Shown here piece after piece: positions 55,965 through 64,000 of a stretch of 64,000 nt of DNA; position 1 is the stretch's first letter, and each line of letters starts with the position of its first letter. The stretch is from Rhizomys pruinosus (Eukaryota; Chordata; Mammalia; Rodentia; Spalacidae). The notes beneath the pieces were generated by a model. The model was given only the letters and a program-made list of their open reading frames with translations, ran no database searches and was not told the DNA's origin. The stretch covers positions 441,361 through 505,360 of the forward strand of contig VZQC01005707.1 in the NCBI GenBank assembly GCA_009823505.1, given 5' to 3'. The position numbers and the translations under genes are program-made.

Positions 55965-56297
55965 AGCTGCTAGATTGTTTTTGAAATCATGGTCTGTGTT
56001 CTTTCTCCATCGCATTTTAATTCCCTTCCAACACATTGCAACTAGATTCTACCTAATAATTCCATCAGAGTAGCTACTAGAGCTACCTCTGGGCTTGCAT
56101 TGCTGTGGGCTTGCCAGAAGCACTTACCTGTTGACCACCAACTCTGTCTTAGTTTACTCTTGTTTCAATTGTCACAGTCACCTGATTTCCTCAGGACTTT
56201 TCTAGCTGTCTTAACGGAAGTTTCTTTGCTGGATACTCACTGTTGACCTGATCACTAAATGGTCCTCCCCTCTTCACTCACCATATTTATTCTCAGG

Positions 56298-56375
56298 GAT
56301 CCATGGATCCATCCTTCAATCTACCTGTCCATCCATCCTTCCACCTGTCCATCCATCCATCCATCCATCCATCCA
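56298..56375. repeat. (ATCC)n microsatellite
   Basis: Imperfect, then perfect ATCC units. Confidence 0.95.
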
Positions 56376-57622
56376 AATGACAATGCTACCATAGCTCAGC
56401 TCGACCTATCACTTCTGTAGCTCAGGTCTGTGTATCCAAACACAAGTGTGGCCTTTTCCCAAGGACCGCAAATTAACTTTGTGGTTAATTTATGGAAAAG
56501 CAAACTCATAATATTGTCCTCAGCCTACTCCTTCTCAAATGTCCACCATTTGGGAATATTCTAAAAGTTTAGGGTTATTTTATATTTTTCTAATTTATAT
56601 TGTTTGCTCAAAGATTTATTGATTAGTGAATTGACTGGATCTAAGTTATTTTTTTCCAGCAGTCAAGGGTAAAGTTTTGCCCTTCATTATCAGCCTAGAA
56701 AAACTTCCTGTTTAACTAGAATTGCTTCCTCAATTTTTTCAAAAGTGATTCATCAGTATTGTCAGTGATACATGAATTCTTTGCAAATCCAGAATTAAAA
56801 AAAATAGATGTATCCTTTTAAGATATTAACTTTGGAAGCATAAATTTATTGTTTTCTCAGGCACTAGTGGAAATAGACTGAATGCAAATAAACTGAGTTC
56901 ACTTTTTTTTTAAAGATCTGATGGTTTGAAATATTTCCAACTATGTAAAAAACAATCAACAAGGCCCATTCTTTCCCCTCTTTGGATGAGGCTGACCTGG
57001 AGGAAGCTGCTCAGCTGGGACTTATCTTAATCATGTTTCTAGCCAAACTCTTGCAAAAACACATCAGCTAGGAAGATCCTGAATACTAATGACAATCCCT
57101 TACGTTTGCATAAGCAAAGCCAGGCATAAGGGATTGCCTCACAACTTCCAAGCTTTTTACAGTCATTAGCTGGAGTCTCCCAGCTGTCCTGTCAGATAGG
57201 CAAGCCTCACTTTATGCTCTACAGATGAGAAGACTGAGGTCGGAGAGAGGAATGGTGCTTTAGGCTACAGTCTTTAAGATTGCAAACCTCCTTGCTGGAG
57301 ATAGATTTTGAGCCTTTATATTCTGATTTTAGGAATTCCCCTCGGTGTATGCCTCCCCCACCTGTAGCTACAGCAATTCTAGCTAGTCATTGTTTTCAGT
57401 AGAGGAGGAAGGCTGTGGAAGAGAGAAAACATGAAATAGCATTACAGAGAGGCATAAATTGAAGTTGGCCTGAAAGTAAGGGCTCAGAGAGAACTATAGG
57501 AGATGAGGCTAAATAGGTTGGCTGGAGCCAGAGCAAGAAGTCTTCCTTCACAGGTTAGTCAGGCCAAGGAGTTTAAAAGCATCTTCCTGCAACTGAGCAT
57601 GGCATACAGGATCCATGTAACA
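56376..57622. other. Unique-looking DNA with a MIR-like stretch
   Basis: No gene seen. The MIR-like stretch is listed separately. Confidence 0.5.
57120..57310 (+). mobile_element. MIR-like SINE
   Basis: CTTTATGCTCTACAGATGAG, AAGACTGAGGTCGGAGAGAG and TTGAGCC in the order of the ancient MIR core. Confidence 0.55.
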
Positions 57623-57660
57623 CCCCCCCCCCAAACACACACACACACACACACACACAC
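57623..57660. repeat. C run and (CA)n microsatellite
   Basis: Ten C followed by AA and a CA run. Confidence 0.95.
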
Positions 57661-58039
57661 TGCAGGACTCATTTTAAAAAGCAGCTTTCCCAAACCAGCC
57701 TGTTCTGGTTCTTACACTCAAGATGAACCCCGTGCAGATCCAAGCTAGGGAAAATTTTTCAAAGTGGTCTCATGTCATTATAAAGATTGAGTAGCTAGCC
57801 CTACAGCCTGCTGTCGTACATAACACATCAACTCTCTATGTTCTTGAACCCAAACATCATCCTTCAATGATCATTTTGAGTAATTATTTGTGTTTGGCAA
57901 CATCTGTTCTACTGCGTCTTAAGTTCTGTGTTGGTAGAAACTATCACGTTCACAGGTAATCTTTTCCCTTAACTTATACCCAATGCAAAGCCTCATACAC
58001 AGTAGATACCCAACAAAGAGAGTCGGTTATTGGAATTAG

Positions 58040-58104
<65 letters not shown>
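58040..58104. repeat. (CA)n(GA)n microsatellite
   Basis: A short CA run followed by about 54 bases of GA, directly before a B4-type SINE. Confidence 0.95.
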
Positions 58105-58107
<3 letters not shown>

Positions 58108-58444
58108 GGGAGATAGCTCAGAGGGTTAAGTGCTTGCCATTAAAGCCTGAGGTCTGGAGTTCAGATGCTTACTGTATCCTACATAAAATGCAGGTCGCTG
58201 TGGTGGCCGTTTGTGAACCCGCAACACAGGAAGGTGAGAGAGGGGATTCCTGGAGTATGCTGCCTACCTAGACTGACTAAATGGTTCCAGTGGGCCACCC
58301 AGCCTCAGCACAGAAGTGCAGAATGATCCAGGAAGACAGCCGAGGTCAATCTCAGGCTTACACACGGACACAGACACACACACGTGTGCACACTGGCACA
58401 CATGTATACACACCAACACACACACACACACACACACACACACC
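58105..58444 (+). mobile_element. B4-type SINE (tRNA head plus B1-like part)
   Basis: GGGGAGATAGCTCAGAGGGT is the tRNA-like head. GCCTGAGGTCTGGAGTTCAG, AGGAAGACAGCCGAGGTCAA and a CA-rich end with interspersed ACACGGACAC follow the B4/RSINE order. The CA part (58361-58444) is a compound microsatellite. Confidence 0.7.
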
Positions 58445-59519
58445 AGTGCACCATACACGCATATATATGCAAAAAGAGAAGTGGATTCCATTTTAGTCAC
58501 AGATGGGACGTGTAGCTTGCTGCTAATTTCTTCACTGTTCTGGTCCTGGTTTTCTTTACATGCAATTGAAGCTCCAACATTAACTTTGCAGTGTTCTAGT
58601 GAGGAGTGTATTCAGTCTACTGAGAACAATAAACAGAGTCCTAAAGGGATCCATCCTAACATTTTTTTTTTATATTTTTCACATGCAGCGTCCTTCTTTC
58701 CTGAGCATGAAGCGGTTCACATGTTTAGGTGTGCAAAACCATGTATTGCCACCTCCCCCCCCCTTCCTTTTTCTCCAATGGTGTTTGCTCCAGTCAAGGT
58801 TCTGGAGCTTTCTTCTACTCGAGGCTTGTTCTAAGGTCTTGAGGGTTGTAGAATGTTTCTTGGCTTATGCAAGCCAAGGCCACAGAGTGTCTTCTCTAGG
58901 CCTGTAATTTTATCAGATCTTCCCATAATCGCCTTTGTCTGTGGTTCCAAACTCAGGTGTTTTTAGAGAAGGCTTCAAGGTTACCTAATCCAAATACTCA
59001 CTCTTTATGACACACCGTTTTGATTAATTTTCTTCATAATCTCATTAATATTCTGTTTTAAAGACAGACAGAATGAAGCTTCATGAGAACAGAGTGTCCT
59101 GGCATGGCTTCCCAGGTGGCCCATTTGAACTCCATCCAAGCCTTGTCTTCGGGCGGGCTTCTAGGGGAAGCGGAAGGGAGATTATGTGCAGAAGGCAGAG
59201 GTGAGTTGACATGTGTTGATTACCTCCTGGTCCTGGGAGACTAGAATGGGAACATGGGATGGGAATTTTCTGTTTCCCATAAAGATTTTAACAGCTGGGT
59301 AAAAAAACAGGTAGTACAAACTCTGAAGGCCTTTCAAACAGGTGACCAAAGAGGGTTTTGGAACTCTTGGCATGTTCAACATCAGCTGTTTCCAAGTCCT
59401 GAAGTCTGAGTTGGGGTGAGAAGGAAGATTTTATAATGTTGTGACATTTTCCCTTCTCCCCTAATTGGACAGATGTGTTCTCGCCCCAAAGCTAATGTCA
59501 GTCTCTATGAGCTGTCATG
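58445..59519. other. Unique-looking DNA, no gene seen
   Basis: No recognised repeat or coding region. Frames at 58316-58907 start in the CA repeat and have no domain. Confidence 0.5.
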
Positions 59520-59860
59520 ACAAAATTGAATCAGGTTCCCAAGAAAAATGAATAACTTACGTTTTCACAGTTTTGGAAGCTGGAGGGGTGGAAATCAAGC
59601 TGTTGGGTGGGGCCATTCTCTGCTTCCAAGATGGTGCCCTACTGCAGGGTCCTCTGGGGACAACAAACACTGGGTCCTTATGTGGTACAAGGCAGAAGGG
59701 CAAGAACTGAATGCTTCATGAAGCTTCTTTTACACAGACTTTAATGCCTCTCATGAGGAAGGATTCCTCTTGACATAATCACTGCTCAAAGCCTTTCACC
59801 TTAACACTGACACATTGGTCTATACACAGATTTTGGATGGGACACATCCAAACCATAGCA
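59520..59860 (+). mobile_element. Ancient mammalian interspersed repeat, class unsure
   Basis: TTCACAGTTTTGGAAGCTGG, GGCAGAAGGGCAAGAACTGA, CTCATGAGGAAGGATTCC, GACACATCCAAACCATAGCA are in the order of a repeat shared by primates and rodents. I cannot recall its family name with certainty. Confidence 0.6.
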
Positions 59861-60116
59861 GTTTGTGAGAGAGAGTAGGACAGGCAGAGTTCATTCAAAT
59901 GACATGCATATGTTCTTTGGCTCCTACTTGAGAGGCTTTAATAACAAGAGGTTTTGCTATTTCTCCAGTGATGGAACTCAAGTATGGGCTACTTTAGGAA
60001 CAGGTGGTATATCATTGGTATCAAGGCCAAAGATGATGCTACTCAGAAAAGAGACTTCACCAAGAAGACAGAAGACTTGTTGCTGAGATGGAGGAAGGTG
60101 TTGAGTGAAACCACAG

Positions 60117-60383
60117 TGAGGTGCTGGGGAGATGACTTGGCCAGTGAAGAGCTTGCAGAGAACCTGTGTGGAAGCTGGAACCCATGTATAAAAAGCTGAA
60201 TGTGGTGGTACATGTTGCAATCCCAGATCTGGGGAGGCAGAGGCAGGAGAATTCGTAGGTCTTGCTGTCTAGCTAGCCTAATGTAATTAGCCATTCTAGG
60301 ACCTAGTGTGAGAACCTGTCTCAAACATTAAGGTAGAAAATTCCCGAGAAACAATACCTGAAGCTGACCTCTGGTCTCTGCAG

Positions 60384-60434
<51 letters not shown>
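60117..60434 (+). mobile_element. B4-type SINE with (CA)n end
   Basis: GGTGCTGGGGAGATGACTTG at the head, then a B1-like part (GAATGTGGTGGTACATG, GGGGAGGCAGAGGCAGG, GAACCTGTCTCAAA) and CTGAAGCTGACCTCTGG before a CA run (60386-60434). Confidence 0.78.
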
Positions 60435-60435
<1 letters not shown>

Positions 60436-60904
60436 GTGCGCGCGCACCACAGCTAGAAATTGAGACCGTAAACTAACATCCATATGCATGAAGTTGAAGT
60501 TGGACCATCTTCTAATTTCAGTCAGGTTTTGAGAATCCCTGGCCAGCAGCTTGACTGCAGCCCCTGGGCCAGAACCACCCACCTTAGCCCCTCCCAGATT
60601 TCTGAACAGGAAACCATGTGAGAGAGTAAGGGTCTATTGCTTTCACTTGATAAGCTTTGGGGGTAGGTTATTTATACTTATGTGGTAATAGATAATTAAG
60701 ACTTGCTGTGAAGAAAGCTGTCAAATGCTCATGGAAGGGGACCACTAAAATCTCACTAAAAGTGCATTATAGGACAAGGTCAGCTCAGAACATTTACCAG
60801 CCCCAGAGCATACTATAGGCAACTACAACAGACCCATCTAATAGGACCCTTTCTTCTTCTTGTGATGCCAGGAGATAGAATTCAAAATTATATGCTAATA
60901 TCTT

Positions 60905-61054
60905 TTTTTTTTTTGGATCTTTTGGAGACAGGGTCTCCCTGTAGCCCCAGCTGTCCTGGAACTCACTCTGTAGACCAGGCTGGCTTTGAACTCACAAAGA
61001 TCCGCCTGCTTCTGCCTCCTGAGCCCTAGGATTAAAGGCGTATGCCACCACGCT
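60905..61054 (-). mobile_element. B1 SINE with target duplication
   Basis: T run, GGAGACAGGGTCTCCCTGTA, GTAGACCAGGCTGGC, GGATTAAAGGCGTATGCCAC. Flanked by CTAATATCTT at 60895-60904 and 61055-61064. Confidence 0.92.
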
Positions 61055-61064
61055 CTAATATCTT

Positions 61065-64000
61065 AATCTTGTAAAGGCCAAGATTTTAACTAGCCAATCA
61101 ATTTTGAAAGTTTTCAGTATTACATGTGATTAGGGGTTTTTCATGCTTAAAATGAAAATAAACTTTTAGAGGAATCAAGATAATTGCTTTAGATTTTTAC
61201 CCAGAGGGGAGAGAAGAAATAGCCAAATGTACTGAGCTTGGGGATACGTGGGAATGAAGTTTTGTGTTCAGTGAAGTTGTCCTCTCTCAGCATCATCCTT
61301 GCATCACCTTCTCCATAGCTCAGCTTCTCTGTGTGTTTTCAGTTCTCATACTGGATTGCATAGACCTTGAAGCTATTATCTTTTATGGATGTATAGTATA
61401 ACAGATGTCTAAGGATTGATTTTGTAGAAAATAATAGGAAAGTCTGCTTTGCACTTGACCACCAATAAAGTGTGGCAGAAAGAATCTAAAATTCTATACA
61501 GCATTGAGCCGGGCCACAAGCTTCATCAGCAGAGAATGAGGGGCTGGAGCCTGTTCAAAGATGAAAATGGGGTTAGATTCGAGAGCCCTTGGCAAGTTAC
61601 TAAGTAATAGCGGTAGAATATATCGAGTGGGTGAATGTCAGTCAGAAGCCCATTTGACAGAAGGGATGGGACATCCAAGAAGGGAGAGAAGTGAAGAGAC
61701 AGTATTTGAGAGTCAACTCTGCCTCAAAAAGACCAAAAAATAAAAGTCAACTAGGATTGATAGTGACTCAAGCTTCTATCAAGAAGTACTCGAATATCCT
61801 GAGCTTTATTATGAAGGCCCCAAAGTCACATCCCCCGCCCCCAGTCTAGCTCTTCAGCTCAGCTTAGCAGCCTGGCCCCTTGTTTTGTTGCAGTGGTGGC
61901 AGTCACAAATAGGTAGGGTTTGGAGCCATAGTCTGAATCAGAAAAAGACAAAGTCTTCCTGGAGATCTTTTCAGAAAAGATGAATATTCTATAAATTGTT
62001 GAAATTCAAAAGTGAGTATTTGTGGGGTCCAGAGGTTGATAGCCCAGGGACCCTCTGCCACACTGACATGGTGTTACTTAACTGCAGTAAAAGGCTCTGA
62101 GGAGAAAAGGAAAAGGTGCTCTCCTCTCCCTAAGTTGAATGAATCCACTTTAGTCAGTGAACTTAGAAGTGGTCACAGCCTAACAGAACTCCAAGGTGAA
62201 AGGGCTTGGTTTCTCCCTCTTCATTTAATGTGCTACGGGGAGAAGAGCAGAACCGCAGCAAGAGGTGGCCCAGTCAGATTACACAACAGTGCTCAATCAC
62301 AGAACAGGACCACTTTCCTCTGAATGAAGCCCTCCCAGCCTTTCACACCACGAAGACATCGACAGTATGGAGGCAAGACCAGACATTCTACATGGACTTC
62401 CTTTTCATTGATAAGCATTCCCACCACTTCTACCCACAAGACTGAAGTTCCTTGGACTTGACCCAGATTCCTCAGCTCTCCATCCTATCCCCACCCAAAG
62501 TGGGGTGATGCCTTCTGCCTTGAAAGGTTCCAATCCTGCCTCATCAGCAGCCAGCTGCAACTCATCAAACCCCTGATTAGGCATTTGAAAGGGTGGGGCA
62601 TTTTTCAGGAAATGATTGGCAGTGGCCTCTATATCACACGGCTGCAGCTTTAAAATCCCCATAAAATGTCAGAGGGAGTGCAAGTGATATATGACAGTAG
62701 TACTGCCCAGGGTAGGAATGTTAAGTGCTAGGGGGAGTGTCTGAAGCGCAGCTACTGGAAGAAAATAAAACTCCAACCCGGCTGCACAGTGCTTTCAACA
62801 AACACAGCGCCGTTGGCTGCACCAAGGTGTTAGGCATGGCGGTGTCTGTGACTATTGTGTGACAACTTATCTCAGGTATCCATGCCCCGTGCAGAGCCGG
62901 TTCCTGTGGGTCCACTTGAGAAGAAGCCCTGCTAGCCACCAGGGTGTCTCTGGGATGTGATCGTGTGTGTCATTAGTCAGGTCCAGATGCCCAATACTGA
63001 AATCAGTCCAGGCACAAATTTACATTCAAACCAAATGATTCTGCCTGGACAGGCTGATTAAGAAGATGCTGGAAAAGCTTTTAGGCTTGAGAACAAGGGC
63101 TGGAGAGGTTATTACAGAGTTGTGTCATCAGATTTTGAGGGTAAGCTGAGTTCAAACCATTTTAAAAAAGTAGGTTTCAGACAAGAGAGAGCAGAGGAGA
63201 GAAAAGACCTGGGAAGTTCCTGTAGGAGACAAGGAATAGATGAGAGCAACCCTGTTCATATTTCCTCTCAGATGCACTGGTTATAACAACTGTATACTAG
63301 GGGACTGTCATGAATCATATCCCTTATTCAGTTAAGTGTCAGTGTAGCCCACAGACACTTGTTCTGTCTTCAGAGTATCAGCTAGACATTTACTGGATTT
63401 AGAGTCAAGTTGCATGAATGCTGAATAGAGTAGGAAAGTCCAGAGGGCTTTAAGAAGCCTGGATCTGAGCAAGAATGTGGACTTCTGGGAAATAAAGTAG
63501 TCTATATCAATTCAATAAACATATATTAAATACCTGCTGAACATTATAAAAGTATGAGAAAATTTGCCTGCCATTAAAAACACCTGAAGACTTACTGCAC
63601 ATTTTTCTCATATCTATGTTCACAGAAAAAGATTGGCAAGACTATATCCTGGCACAAAGACACAGAGGTGGGAGTGATTGATACATACATTATATGTGTG
63701 TATTACATATACATGTACATATTACATATGGATTCTTCTTTCAATTATGAAATATGCCAATTATTCAAATCAGAAAATAAATACTGGGATAAATGTCCAG
63801 GTGTCTTCATTGTCTTATCTACTTCTCCCTCTTCTCTTCAGGAAGTCTATGATTTCAGGTGTACTAAGACCTGGGTCCTCCAGACCCTACTCCTCTCTGA
63901 GGTCTGAGTACTCTTGAAGTTGGTGTCATTTCCATATACCACATGCCAAATGTTCTCATTGTGAATTATTTCCAGCTCAGCTATTCTGGCTTCCACTGAA
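61065..64000. other. Unique-looking DNA, no gene seen
   Basis: About 2.9 kb without a recognised repeat. Frames at 62012-62445 (plus) and 62405-62662 (minus) have no domain or splice context that I trust. Confidence 0.5.

Noticed and set aside
55525..56073. A 182-codon frame and its overlapping Ser/Leu-rich and Arg/Glu-rich neighbours
   Set aside because: It runs through a TC/TCTG tract that has no stops in several frames.
62405..62662. An 85-codon minus-strand frame in unique DNA
   Set aside because: No splice sites, codon signal or family that I can support. A chance frame cannot be excluded.

Overview
The window looks like nuclear DNA from a muroid rodent. The evidence is B1, B2, B3 and B4-type SINEs, rodent L1 elements with an Lx-like 3' UTR, MaLR and MT-type LTRs, and many long CA/GA microsatellites. 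I cannot name the species. The young B2 copies and the L1 5' UTRs do not look like the common house mouse, rat or Chinese hamster versions I know. I find no convincing host protein-coding gene, tRNA or rRNA. Every long open frame I examined lies in an L1, a SINE, an LTR or a simple repeat, so the window is best described as intergenic or intronic DNA.

Left part (1 to about 48.9 kb): a dense nest of retroelements. 1-3.7 kb and 11.8-13.2 kb hold copies of a retroelement I cannot classify (called R here). It has a body of about 2 kb that is not L1 ORF2, and a 3' tail that resembles the 3' end of the local L1s. 3.7-7.2 kb is a 5'-truncated antisense L1. 13.2-19.0 kb is a near full-length sense L1 inserted into an R copy with a recognisable target-site duplication. 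31.7-37.7 kb is a near full-length antisense L1 with two B2 insertions. 38.6-40.7 kb is a MaLR element (LTR plus internal part) carrying a SINE cluster. 47.1-47.8 kb is a solo retroviral-type LTR with an exact 4-bp target duplication. About a dozen B2 copies are present, several very alike and flanked by 13-16 bp target duplications, so this SINE family was recently active.

Right part (about 48.9-64 kb): mostly unique-looking DNA with microsatellites, a few old repeats (MIR, B4) and one B1.

Assembly quality matters for reading this window. A single N at 20368 joins two pieces. The 1.05 kb of unique DNA at 19161-20216 recurs at 23324-24379 with one mismatch seen, while the L1 sequence between them is a distorted second version of the neighbouring L1. 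I read this as a false duplication at a contig junction, with repeats left badly polished. If so, many of the frameshifts seen in the L1 ORFs may be sequence errors rather than real decay. A second suspicious mosaic lies at 42325-43214.

No operon, defence system or other clearly new functional system is visible. The best candidates for something undescribed are the R retroelement, a fused B2-B1 SINE present at two sites, and a B2 subfamily marked by an internal duplication.
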